Source: Harmothoe impar (lineage: Eukaryota > Annelida > Polychaeta > Phyllodocida > Polynoidae). From it: DNA of 64,000 nt. This document shows, in pieces, positions 17,772 to 28,080 of this stretch (the first letter of the stretch is position 1; every line of letters begins with the position of its first letter). The translations under genes were made by a program, and so were the position numbers. The notes beneath the pieces are model-generated. The model saw only the letters and a list, made by a program, of their open reading frames with translations, did not search any database and was not told the origin of the DNA. The stretch covers positions 7,016,861 to 7,080,860 of the forward strand of contig OX381716.1 in the NCBI GenBank assembly GCA_947462335.1, written 5' to 3'.

Positions 17772-20183
17772 ATGGCAGCCCGTGTAGATGGCAAATGCAC
17801 GGTCCCGGAGAAGGCTGAGGCCTCCGATGGGGAAGACCGAGTTCTCGAGTCTGACACGGAAATGGACACTACCGGTGCTCCAACCGTCGGTCAAGGCTCG
17901 GCTTCGGTACCAACTGAACCTAACCCTGAGGGGTCGGGTGATGTTGTTCCGAAGACAGAACCTGGTCTGGGTGGTAGTAATATCATCCAGGAGGAGAACC
18001 CTGCAGGGGGATCTTCTCCGAAACCCGCCGGTGTATTGGCACAAGAACCGACGGTCCCTGATGGTGATTCATCAGACGGGTCCACGGTTCGTGCTAAGAC
18101 CAAACGGAAACGGAAGCGTAAGAGGAAGATTACATCTTCCCCTGAAACTCCCGCTACCGAAGAGGTCGCACCGACTGAGGCTGATAGACTCAAAGCTGTT
18201 GCTGACAGAGTGGCCAAGGCGGAAGCCGAGGGCTGGTCTGTTGCAGAGAGCAGAGCCAATCGACGCCTCCGCGCCAAGGCAGCGCATGTCCGTCTAAACC
18301 TGTGTCTCCGTGATGATGACCGGGAGAACCTGAGCCTGACTGATTTAATTCAGGAGAATGGCAAAATGGCTCTTCCTGCACCTCACACGGTTGACGGTTC
18401 AGACGACGAAGACTGGTTGACAGGTGATTCCCATCCCATTGACTGGTACCTCGTGTACCTCAAGGCAGTGTTGGCGGGGAATAAACCTAACATCCATAGG
18501 TCATGCCGTCCCAAGCTGAAATATGCTTGGAAGAACTACGTGCCAGGGGATCCCTGCCCGTACGTTCGCTGTCAGCGCCTGAAAGGGACCGCGACAGCAG
18601 CAAAACGGTGGCCAAACCTTTTCAAGTTTGCCCGTCATTTGGTAGAGAAGCACATGAATGTGCGTCCCTACTTGTACTGTGTGAGTGGAAGTACGAGTAC
18701 TTCCTGCCCTGAGTACAGTGACGGGGAACTATTCCGTAGCCAACGGAGATCTGGTTTGGTGAGGCATCTCTGCGATAATAAGGGCGTGCACAAGCGCACT
18801 ATTACTCGTGGAGTTGAGGCTGCACTGAAGGTTTGGGGGATCCACAAACGTGTAGGAAATCTACAGTTTAAGTGGAGAACCAACAAACTTAAACAGTGGA
18901 ACTACCTCACGGAGGCTGACTGGGAGAGGTTGTGTAAGGGCGCCAAGTGCGAACAAACCGACCTGGGACCAGCTACAGAAGCTCCGATGCCCACTGTCAA
19001 AAAGGGTACCCCCCCTAAGAAGAAAAATCTAAAAAGGGGCCGCCAGTCATCCAAAGATGATACCAAAGGTGGACGCGACCGTTCCCGCAGTGAACCTGCG
19101 AAGAAACGTGTCGCCACCGCCACGGTAACATCTGAGGTCGACCGTAGCCAAACCGTCGGTGCCGTCACGGTATCTTCGGTTGCATTACCCTCGGTTGCTG
19201 ATCAACTGCCCAGGCAGGAGAGACAGAAACTGGGTGATGCACTGGCTATTGTTCAGAACTCATTGGGTGACGAGCAGGCGGGTCAAGTCGCTGCTGACTA
19301 TGTCAAGCAGTATAAGTGGAGTCAGAAGCAAAAGAAAGCTTCAGCCCCACAGGAGAGTGTCTCACCTGTCAGTGACGCTGAACAGGTAGAGGTACAACAG
19401 CCGGATGGGGCGTCAGCCCAGCCGACTGCTCCACCCCAGCACGGAGCAACCTCTGACCCCGCAAGGGATGACGAGGTAACTCCAGACCCTGAGCACAGGG
19501 CTGTTGACGAAGGGCTAGCAGGGTTACCTGTGTTGCCTGGAGACGGTCCTGCCTTTGATACTGGATTCTCTGACACTCTAGTCCCCGGATTTGAGTGCTA
19601 CAGAGCTAAGATGGCTGAAAACGCAAGTAAGCTACTCCAGTTTCAGGTTTCCTTCTTGGAGAAGTCGTACTTTGAGCAGTACAAGTTGCTCAGAGAACAG
19701 GCTATCCGAGAAGGGAAAGCTTGGGTTGCTGAACGCACCAGAGTCCTTGCCGAGCGCGAGGCGAGTCTGGAGCAAGATCATGCCTTCTGGAGGGCTACGA
19801 TCGACCAACTCGAATCAAGGTTGACAACTTGTGACGCCAAGTTCTTCCGGCAGTTCGGGTTTAAGCTGACAGAGTGGGAGAGATCTGGTTTTCCAGATCT
19901 CCAGTCCAGGTTGGGGCTTGCCGCAAGGCCTGCTCCTCCTGTGACCCCGGTACTGTCAGTACACCCACCTAGGTATGAGATGCCATTTTCTTTCATGGCA
20001 CAATCTACCCGGGTGGTCAGTGGCGGGGAGCCTACTGCGGCGCCGAGTACCCTCTCGGTGGCCCCAGGTGGAGCCCTTCCTCTCCAGGTGGAGGCTGCTG
20101 TGGTTTACACCACGGAGGCCCCTCCTGGAGGAAGTCCTGATGGGGAAGGAAAGCCATCCGGCGGTGTCCCTATGGACACCTAA
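17772..20183 (+). CDS. ORF3: putative nuclear zinc-finger protein, 803 aa
   Basis: The start ATG has an ideal context (A at -3, G at +4). The N-terminus (1-105) is acidic and Pro/Ser-rich; a nuclear localisation signal KTKRKRKRKRK lies near 109-119. Two Cys/His clusters follow: CPYVRC with HLVEKH (about 262-294), and CVSGSTSTSC with HLCDNKGVH (about 304-341), both resembling enlarged C2H2 fingers. A basic region (KKNLKRGRQSSK) comes near 415-450, a long coiled coil near 610-690, and a Pro/Gly-rich tail. There is no signal peptide or membrane helix, so it is not an envelope. I do not recognise the family; DNA binding is inferred from the fingers and NLS. Full length and intactness in a young element imply it is under selection. 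Confidence 0.8.
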   Translation: MAARVDGKCTVPEKAEASDGEDRVLESDTEMDTTGAPTVGQGSASVPTEPNPEGSGDVVPKTEPGLGGSNIIQEENPAGGSSPKPAGVLAQEPTVPDGDSSDGSTVRAKTKRKRKRKRKITSSPETPATEEVAPTEADRLKAVADRVAKAEAEGWSVAESRANRRLRAKAAHVRLNLCLRDDDRENLSLTDLIQENGKMALPAPHTVDGSDDEDWLTGDSHPIDWYLVYLKAVLAGNKPNIHRSCRPKLKYAWKNYVPGDPCPYVRCQRLKGTATAAKRWPNLFKFARHLVEKHMNVRPYLYCVSGSTSTSCPEYSDGELFRSQRRSGLVRHLCDNKGVHKRTITRGVEAALKVWGIHKRVGNLQFKWRTNKLKQWNYLTEADWERLCKGAKCEQTDLGPATEAPMPTVKKGTPPKKKNLKRGRQSSKDDTKGGRDRSRSEPAKKRVATATVTSEVDRSQTVGAVTVSSVALPSVADQLPRQERQKLGDALAIVQNSLGDEQAGQVAADYVKQYKWSQKQKKASAPQESVSPVSDAEQVEVQQPDGASAQPTAPPQHGATSDPARDDEVTPDPEHRAVDEGLAGLPVLPGDGPAFDTGFSDTLVPGFECYRAKMAENASKLLQFQVSFLEKSYFEQYKLLREQAIREGKAWVAERTRVLAEREASLEQDHAFWRATIDQLESRLTTCDAKFFRQFGFKLTEWERSGFPDLQSRLGLAARPAPPVTPVLSVHPPRYEMPFSFMAQSTRVVSGGEPTAAPSTLSVAPGGALPLQVEAAVVYTTEAPPGGSPDGEGKPSGGVPMDT

Positions 20184-21110
20184 GGTTGGTCCCCCGTCAG
20201 GCCCTCTGGGGTGCACTGTTCCGCCCCTCGGAGGTAAAACTAAACCATCGACGCAGCTACACGCCCCTGGACAACCGTGGACAACCGAAAGCAGACCGAC
20301 GGTGCTGTCGTGACTTAACTGAGTCTCTACTGCCACCACACTGGAAGCAGCCTGATGTCTTCAACCGTGGTTTACTACTAAGCCACAACCGTCGGTGCTC
20401 TACTACTGTCCAGGGCTCCTGATCCTGTGGTCACATTCTACTATTGTGACCTATGAACTATTATATGGATCATCCTCCTGTGATAATTATTTATAGGGAG
20501 GCACGGACCTACCTTTTTATATTTATATTTCACAAGAGATGGAAGTACTATACCGGTACTGGACTCTATCCATCTCTACCACCATAAACTGCTAGGTACT
20601 GGAGTACCGCCCCTAATAAGGATGACGATCTATCCCACCTTATTTAGGATACGCTATTATGGATTTTTATATATAAACTTTTCTACGCCAAAGGAAGTGG
20701 GAACTACTATAGTTCCAATTATAAAACTTTTCTTCGCCAAAGGAAGTGAGAGCTATTATAGTTCTATTATTTATATATAAGGACACTAACTCCACACGGA
20801 TTCGCACCATTGCTGAATGAAGTAGGTGATGTGTTGAGTTTCCAAGGTGGTTATTTGGTGCCTTTACTATTAACTGATACTAGTCTAGGACTATCAGTTG
20901 GACAGTTTTTATCATGTGCCTACGGGACTATGGTTTTACAAAGACTATATTGTTGATATAAACTGTTATGTACATGTTAACTTGTATGTTCATGTATGTA
21001 TGCCTGTTGTTACTATGAGTAGAAATGTTACTTGTTGATAAATAGATATACGTGGTATATAATGTATCCAAGAGGTATTATTATTATAAAACCAACCCTT
21101 CCTACATTCT
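20184..21110 (+). other. Structured 3' noncoding region of the retrotransposon
   Basis: No long frame is present. It holds two ACCGWCGGT copies (20295, 20388) and several stems: AGAGATGGA/TCCATCTCT (20535-20543 with 20569-20577, with inner AGTAC/GTACT); GGTACT/AGTACC (20595-20608); and a 39-bp direct repeat (from 20685 and 20724) whose two copies each contain a small hairpin, GAACTA-CTA-TAGTTC and GAGCTA-TTA-TAGTTC. Confidence 0.7.
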
Positions 21111-21119
21111 AAAGGGGGG
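21111..21119 (+). other. Polypurine tract
   Basis: AAAGGGGGG ends three bases before the 3' LTR, the expected place for the plus-strand primer. Confidence 0.8.
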
Positions 21120-21122
21120 TAG

Positions 21123-21667
21123 TGTAACGGGTTGACTATAAGTCTAACTGTTATTGTTGTATATCTATTGTATGTTGTATGATGTAAGACAACACGGTTC
21201 TATTGTGTTTAATAACTGTTTTATTCATCTAACTAGTGTCGTCGGTTCGTTACATACACCGACTCCTCTAGTTCGGTTATCTATACGGTAGTGTACCGGT
21301 ACCACCTTCGGTTACCGTCGGTAGTTGTTACATAATCATTTTACATAACTAAACCTAACAGGTGGCGCTGCTAGTACGGTCACGTGGCTACGCAGCGCTG
21401 TATATAAGACGGCTGCTTCCCCATTGGAAGTCAGTCAGGTTTGGGACTGTCGTGACATGACCACCCTGTGCTCACGGGCTTAACTCTATGCTATAGGGTT
21501 GCCCACTGTATTATATATCTGTTCTGATCTCGTATATCCGCTGGTTATACTTGTACTATAATACCCAAGAGTTACCTTTACAATAAAGTCGCCGTATATT
21601 AAAGTCTAATTTACCTTGTCTGGTTTTTGTACTCAAGTGTTACATACGTAGTAAGAGACCAACTACA
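21123..21667 (+). repeat. 3' LTR, 545 bp
   Basis: This has the same length as the 5' LTR with no difference found by eye, at a constant offset of 11,015 bp. It carries the same CTCF-like, E-box, TATA, initiator and AATAAA sites and could drive transcription into the right flank. Confidence 0.95.
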
Positions 21668-21743
21668 ATAACAACACGTTGTTGACACAGAAGAACGCTA
21701 AGACATTTTGTAAACAATGATTCTCCCTCGGCCGCGTTGACCT

Positions 21744-21810
21744 TCACCTTGACAACATGACGATTTACGTTAATTTATGCAAGTCACCTTGACAACATGA
21801 CGATTTACGT
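21744..21810 (+). repeat. 27-bp direct repeat, period 40
   Basis: TCACCTTGACAACATGACGA and the following TTTACGT occur at 21744 and 21784. The surrounding stretch, 21668-22799, has no supportable gene. Confidence 0.8.
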
Positions 21811-22799
21811 ACAACACTGTCGTGAATATGGTGATAACTAATAAAAACATAATATTACAGCGTTTCACTGTTACATCCATCATTTCAGATGTCATTTGTA
21901 ACAATAAAGCGGCAAAAATGAAAAAAAAAAAAAACTCGATTGTGACCCCTTTGGTTGTCGTCAAAAAATGGACAAATTTCAAGAATACGACGAGTCAAGT
22001 TTCGGCGACTAAACTTTGTCGAAAATCAATCAATCCTCTTCTATTTGGACATTTGAGTTGAATTTTATTGCGGATTATCAAAGAATAATATGTTTTCTTT
22101 ACGTTGTCAGCTTTTAAGGCAGGAGATACAATGATAAGTCGTGGAAAATGGACTTCAAGCGAGACGAGTCAGTGAACTCGCTGACTCGCCTGTAAATTAG
22201 TCAACTTCGAGGACGGTTAATATTGTAATCTGTTAAATTAATATTCCACCAGTAGGGAGTCGTCTTAAAGGTAGTCACTTGTGTTTGAAACTTCAATAAT
22301 AAAGGATCTCTTGGTATACCCGCAAGGCTGGCTGTCCTGTCTTCTATGATATGCTCATGCTATATATATATCTATAGTTACCACACTCGCATAATCATTT
22401 GATGTAATATTATCTCAATTTTGAAAATGAAGTTCTATGATAATATCAATGAGAAAACATGGTGTCAGACATCTGATTGTAATAGGAATTCACTTAACTG
22501 AACTCCTAAGATAAGATGTAAATTTTTACAACAGGCCTATATGAATATTAACTAGCAGAAATAAGGTTTTACTGCCATGAGCATAAAAAAGTAACAATTC
22601 GCCGACCCAAAAGAGTCACTTTAGAAGTGTATGAATGTATCCAGAATGAGCGCCTCTATCCCCTTTAGTTATCTTAATATTTTGTATTACAATGGTGCCC
22701 CAAATCTCGTGTATGAGCCTAACTCACATATTAGCTGGACCCCCAACTTTGACATTTCTGATAAGCTTAACAGGGAGTCTAGAAATTGTAAATATGGTT

Positions 22800-22982
22800 A
22801 CCGTATTTGACGTAATAAGCGTCCTCCCCCTAATAAGCACCCATCCCTCTTTTTGGGGCATTTTTAGACTAGATCAAAGGCTCACCTTTCAAAATGTCGG
22901 TTACAATTAAACTCTTAATTACTAAAAACACCATGAAAAAATGTCATAAGCACCCAGGGCGCTTATTACATCAAACACGATA
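22800..22982. mobile_element. MITE-like element, 183 bp
   Basis: Its ends TACCGTATTTGACGTAATAA and (reverse complement) TATCGTGTTTGATGTAATAA form imperfect terminal inverted repeats of 23 bp (20 matches). ATAAGCACCCA-type phrases lie inside both ends. It shares the TACCGT terminus with other elements in this window. No coding capacity. Confidence 0.6.
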
Positions 22983-23264
22983 TATATTATATTTATACAG
23001 ACCCACGTATAAGTTGCACCTAAACTTTGTCCATATCAGCCACACTGGCAGTCTCATTTGCACACTAGCCATGGCCCATACGCAGGGTTTTACGGTAAGA
23101 CTAAATGTAGACTAATTGGTATAGTTGCATGTATGAAGATGATCAACATATCAATTATGGTTTAGTTAAGATTTGTCTACCATCATACATCATGCAGTCC
23201 TTGAGGACTGATACATTCTGGAAGGATCAGCATGTTGCATGATTACAGTTTTGGTTTTGGTGAC

Positions 23265-23735
23265 TCACCAATGGCAGAATTTATGCATCACATGGCCAAA
23301 GCTTATCAAATCTAAAGACATCTGAGGCCCTAGCTGTAATGGTTAATCTTCTGCAATGTGACTTACAGCTCTTCAATATTTAAGTTGAATGGGTCTTATG
23401 GGTCTGTTAAACTTGAATACATATATCATTAATTATGTAATTAACACTCAATTCTTATTGCTTGGGAAAGTAAGTTCATTTCCTAAAAATTTCTCCACCC
23501 AGAAAATGGATTATATTTTTTCTTTCCTTCATTATGGAATTTTTACAGATAGCTCAGTATCAGAATGTTAATTCATAAACCTCTTTTTATATGGCCATTT
23601 CAAACTGATTATCTACCCTTAGCCAAAACAGAACATATTCAAAATCCTGGGATGATTGAAAGGCGTGACCCCCATGGGACAGGTCATCATGCCTGTTAGC
23701 CTAAGGGATACTGCCCAAAAAAGGCACACTTGATG
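23265..23735 (-). pseudogene. Relic of a duplicated secreted-protein gene: flanks kept, gene body missing
   Basis: Bases 23265-23640 match the 3' side of the intact gene at 28215-28655, including the last codons (NMFCFG then stop here, against NMFYFG then stop there). From about 23687 the sequence matches the region upstream of that gene (about 30157-30199). The 1.5 kb between, holding all but the last few codons, is absent. The 85-codon frame at 23619-23876 is just this joined relic. Confidence 0.65.
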
Positions 23736-24597
23736 TGATAGGATGTATATATAAAATCTTGGTACAGAAATAATTATAGGCCTGCAATTAATGGTAAAGA
23801 TGCGGTAATTAGTGTTAAGTTTATACATATTAGTGTTCAGTTTAGTCAGCAGCCACATACCTTTTCTAAGTAACATAGTTGAGGTCTTTGACCTTGAAAA
23901 AGTAGATTACGATGGTCTAATTGGATGTCTAAGTTAAAGCCCTTTTAGTGTGGTTGTGGCAATTTTAGCCACAGGACAAAATTTTGATGTCCTTATCAAA
24001 AAATACCTTTGTAAGGACCTTACCTTCCACCGTGCCAAGTTTCATGCTTTTATCATCAAAGGCACAATCCATGCAACAACCTGCTGGACTATTGAGATCT
24101 CTTCTTAGGCTTATCTTCTCTTAATCTTTCTGTACTCTGTAGCCTGAACACCTTAGAGCAGGGATGTTAGATAACCATCCTGACAGCCTTCTCAGGATGT
24201 AACTGAAACTACGCACGAAGACTTTGGTAACAGAGAACGTTGAGTCAGATATCACCACCTGGGACTGTCCCAGACACAGTATGACCTGATAATGATAATA
24301 AGGCTCAGGTAGCAATCCCTATGACCTTGATGGGGATACTGGATTGAAAGGTTTGAAGTAGAGGGTGCATAACCTGAGGGTTCTACTGGCCGTAAACAGA
24401 GAACTAACGGGCCAACCGCCCGATCCTGACTTGATGGCAGGATGTTTTTTTCTGCTATAGAACAAGATAATATTAAACTGTACATGGAATGCTACATGTG
24501 TTTTAATCTATTGTTGAAGTATTCTCTCATTCTCCACTTACATTTTAATACATGCATTTGACACTTTGTTTTGAAAGATGAATTTCTATATTTACAG
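23736..24597. other. Noncoding stretch
   Basis: No gene or clear repeat is seen apart from a TTTACAG acceptor at the right end. Confidence 0.45.
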
Positions 24598-24954
24598 CCC
24601 ATAAGGGACAATCGTGATGAAGATGACGAAGACAAGGGGGAGGAACAGGAACAAGACTATGTAGCAGAAGAAGAGAAGGAGGAGGGGAAAATAGACCCCT
24701 CCATGTTTGACAGAGACGGAGGGGAGCAGGCCTTAGCTTACATGTAAAGCCTGTACAACAGAACCGCATTGAGCAAGAAAAGGGGGAAAGGGAAACACCC
24801 CTCTTCAGAGCATGAAAGTAACACGAGCAGAAAAAAAAAAGGACAGCGTCAGAATCCTGACGACAATGAATATGACCCTAGTTACCAACCAGGAAACCAA
24901 GACAGTGAAAAGGGGGAAAAGGGGAAACAGGTTAAGTTCTCTGGCTCACAGTAG
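24598..24954 (+). pseudogene. Degraded exon: acidic then basic low-complexity protein, internal stop
   Basis: A good acceptor (TATATTTACAG) opens a frame of very acidic residues (DEDDEDKGEEQEQD) that hits TAA at 24745-24747. The same frame resumes without ATG and continues with LSKKRGKGKH, DNEYDPSYQPGNQD and a Lys-rich stretch to TAG at 24952. A single stop inside an otherwise protein-like frame suggests a decayed gene or an unrecognised intron. Confidence 0.4.
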
Positions 24955-25309
24955 AGGGAAAGCATCGTCAGATGAGGGATCCAGCTCCTCCAGCAGAACC
25001 AACATATTCCAAGAAATACTTACAACCACAATGGGTAGGGGGAGAGGGAGAGGCAGAGACGGGAATGTATCTGTCTCCAGCAACAGTGTACAGGGGTGTG
25101 GAAGAGGAAGGGGTAGAGGAGGGGCTAACTCTACTATATCGGTTATGGATAATTCAGAAAGTCAGAAGAAGGGGGAACACTGGCGCCCAGATGAGCTGGC
25201 CTCTTTGATCAAGGGGGCAAACCATCTCAAACTGGTATTGAAAGGCCGCTTCCGCCATGCTTCAGACGGAGCTGCCTTGAGGAAAATGGCTTGGGAGGAG
25301 TTGATCGGT
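24955..25309 (+). pseudogene. SANT/Myb-like domain exon in a different frame
   Basis: In the next frame there is an Arg/Gly-rich stretch (MGRGRGRGRDG, GCGRGRGRGG) and then HWRPDELASLIKGANHLK...WEELI, typical of a SANT/Myb-like helix bundle (W-x-P-x-E at the start). A donor ATCG|GTGAGC follows base 25309. It is probably the same gene as 24598-24954 but needs a frame change between about 24930 and 25170. Such domains are common in DNA-transposon accessory proteins and chromatin factors. Confidence 0.45.
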
Positions 25310-26679
25310 GAGCAGTTTGACATATTTTTATGTTTGAACACATTTCTTGTATCTGATTTTTTTTTAGAAAATAAAAATACATGACAGTATATCATTCTAT
25401 TAGTATTCCAAATAGAACAAGACAAACATTTTATTTTATGTAACTTAAAATGAGTTGCTGCTGTCAAAGCTTGGAAACCCACATAATATTGTGAAGTGTA
25501 ACAATCCTGATGTGCCACTTGTTATTATAATAAGTTTTTTTGGCTGAGAAATCAGTGAATCCATGTGGGCTGTTTAGCACTGTGGTAGATACAGGGTGGA
25601 TGAGGTGAATGCGGTCCCTGGCTATCTTATCTACTATAGGTCTACCTGTTCTCTATTGTCACCATGTAATTACCGTCCCACTCTACCCTGTGGTAAACAC
25701 ATTGCTTGGTCCAGTACATGTGTCCATGTTCTCTCCTCTGATTTGCTGATTCTTAGGGTGGACTACTTTTCTTGTTTTAGTGTATCTACTTTGCCAAATG
25801 ATAATAAAAGCCCAAGGCACATGTGTAGCCAATATCATATATAATGGGTCAGATCAAAAAATTATGCAGATCTGGGTTTTGGAGGGGTTGTCTGTTTTCT
25901 AACAGCTACAGAATAAGAATACATAGACTAGTATTGTCCTTGGTGGTATATAAGGGGGGACACTTTAGGCTTTCAGAAAAAAATTAAATTTCAAATGTAC
26001 AATGATTTTTCGATGAGTTATTTGCCTCCAAAGTTGAAAAATGGCTAAAATTCATGATTTTCAGCTAATAACCCATGTTTTACAGGGCCCTCATGACAAC
26101 TGAGAGATCAACAACCCTTCCCAAAAACTATTTACAATTTGCTATATATTATATGTGAACAATTTACCCTGTTTCAAATTAATATTGATGACAAATTTTT
26201 CACCAGTGCCCTTCATGTGTAGCAACGTCATGTTTCCGAGGCGTCTGGGACAGAAATAAAAGGGGCTTTATCTTTATTAATTGTACTCACTAAATATCCT
26301 AACTACCCTCAATCTGAAGGGTCCTTATGGGTGTTCTCCTATCAAAAAAGAGTTTAAACCAGGTTGACTTTTTCACTGCATTATGTACAATATAGTGTTT
26401 TGGAACTCAGGTTTCTGTCACAGATGCCTCAACACATTTTACCCTCTCCAGCATATATTTATGCTGTTATTCAAAATTCTTGTACCCCATAATACCTATT
26501 GGGTATTGTTAATGAATCATCAACAGCATTTGCATTGATAAGAACCCCATATGTATTGTGTTTGCTGTATTTGTATACACGTGAGGCGTCTGTGACGGTA
26601 ACTGAGGCGTCTGTGACAGTAATGCAGGGAGAAGGCAAATTAGTCCTAGCCCATGAATTATGGGTCACTGGTGGGCCAG
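25310..26679. other. Noncoding stretch
   Basis: AT-rich with no supportable gene. A short tandem duplication (GAGGCGTCTGTGAC twice near 26583-26619) is the only structure seen. Confidence 0.45.
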
Positions 26680-26859
26680 CTATTGACAGTGCAAAGTATC
26701 AATAGTAGAAACCAATTGTCTTAGTGACAGTTCCAAATGTCACTAATGGAATTCACTTCATAACAATACAAGAATATTTTTCTATCATTCTATCCTGGTA
26801 TTGACAGTTTGACAATAAGGGAATTCCATTCTGTTAGTGACAGTTGTAACTGTCAATAG
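26680..26859. mobile_element. MITE-like element, 180 bp
   Basis: Terminal CTATTGACAGT and ACTGTCAATAG are perfect 11-bp inverted repeats. TTAGTGACAGTT and GGAATTC recur in inverted order inside. No coding capacity and no clear target-site duplication. Confidence 0.55.
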
Positions 26860-27439
26860 TCACGGCCTATTGGTATGCATCCTATGGTAGAATTACAGTG
26901 ATAATGTACTGAGAGATCTGGGACCTTAGATCCAGAGTGCTTGGGCAGTGGATAGGTAAATCAGGGGGCATAAATAGGCGCACGTCCTTACAATTACACA
27001 TCATTTAATTGCTTCCGATTAGACTAAATGTGCCCCCCAGGCCTTCTATTTGCTCACAAACTCTCCTGCAGTCATGTTGATTTAGGGTAATTTAAATTCT
27101 GATAGATACAGTGACAGTGGTAACATTTGGAGCAGGACCTGCTGGAGGGGACTATAGTATGTTTCTACCCACAACAACAAAGCATACATTGTTGAGCACT
27201 GAAGGTACAGACAGTGTATGCATGATGCATGAACCATTGATTTTGTGGGGAAAAGTACTATTGTGGACTGCGCACGTGTGTATAGAAAAAACACAAAATG
27301 CTCCAAAAACATGGCCCGGGGATCTGCTGTGCCCAGTATGGTCCACATACTACAAATGTCCACAGCCTACCATCACAAGCTAGGTAAGCTATCCACAAAA
27401 CACATTTCTTTTCTTATGTGATGTGGAAATCACCAGTCC

Positions 27440-28080
27440 ACGCACCACAAGGATGAGGTATATAATGTTTGCACTTCTAGGGTGGATAGTATGATTATTA
27501 TCAACTTCAGGACCATAGCAATGTGTGTTGCTAGGCAGATAAACAATTAGAATAGTTGTTGCTAGGCAACCATCTCTATTAGCACCAAACCAATAGCACC
27601 ATTGAATTCCTTGGGTCCATTTTAGACACTGAGGTATGATAATAATCAACCTTCGGGCCATGGAAAAGTGTGTTGCTAGGCAGATAAACAATTAGAATAG
27701 CTGTTGCTGAGCAACCAGCTGTATTAGCAAAAAAACCAATAAAACCATTGACTTCCTTGGGTCCATTTTAGGGGGGTAGATTTGATCATAATCAACCTTG
27801 GGACCTTGGAAATGTGTGTTACTAGGCAGATAAAAATTAGCAGGGCTGTTGCTAGGCAACCAGTTCTACTAGCAACAAACCAATAGAACCATTGAATTTC
27901 TTGGTTCCATATTAGGGGGGTAAGTATGATCATTCTCATTCTTGTACACTCCATGATTTGTTCCCGCTGGCTGTAAATTGAAAAGATTCTTGACATGAGC
28001 TTATGGCCAATAAAACTTTGAAACTCAACTCAACTCAACTCATAATCAACCTCAGGACCATGGAAATGTGTGTTGCTTGA
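27440..28080 (+). repeat. Tandem repeat of about 145 bp carrying X-box-like palindromes
   Basis: Units start TCAAC(C)TTC near 27501, 27645 and 27792, with a partial copy near 28045. Each full unit contains GTTGCTAGGCAAC or a close variant (27556, 27702, 27848), resembling the RFX X-box half-sites GTTGCY and RGCAAC. The minus frames across 27389-27996 are only products of the repeat. Confidence 0.7.

Larger units (their letters stand above)
10108..21667 (+). mobile_element. Intact Ty3/gypsy-type LTR retrotransposon with a third ORF, 11,560 bp
   Basis: The order is LTR, primer site, gag, pol, a 0.7-kb spacer with an internal promoter, ORF3, a structured 3' noncoding region, polypurine tract, LTR. 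Pol order (protease, RT, RNase H, integrase) places it in the Ty3/gypsy (Metaviridae) group. All three long frames are open and the LTRs look identical by eye, so the insertion is recent and possibly active. Flanks GATAG (left) and ATAAC (right) do not give a clean target-site duplication; only ATAG/ATAA match at three of four bases. There is no envelope-like ORF with signal peptide and membrane helix; ORF3 is of nuclear type instead. Confidence 0.95.

Noticed and set aside
17772..20183. ORF3 as an envelope glycoprotein
   Set aside because: No signal peptide, no transmembrane helix, and a strong nuclear-type basic cluster.
27111..27383. Plus-strand 90-codon frame ending next to a donor-like GGTAAGC
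   Set aside because: The stop precedes the donor, the start is not an ATG in good context, and no family is recognised.
27389..27996. Minus-strand frames of 100 and 90 codons
   Set aside because: Products of the 145-bp tandem repeat, with no start context or splice sites.
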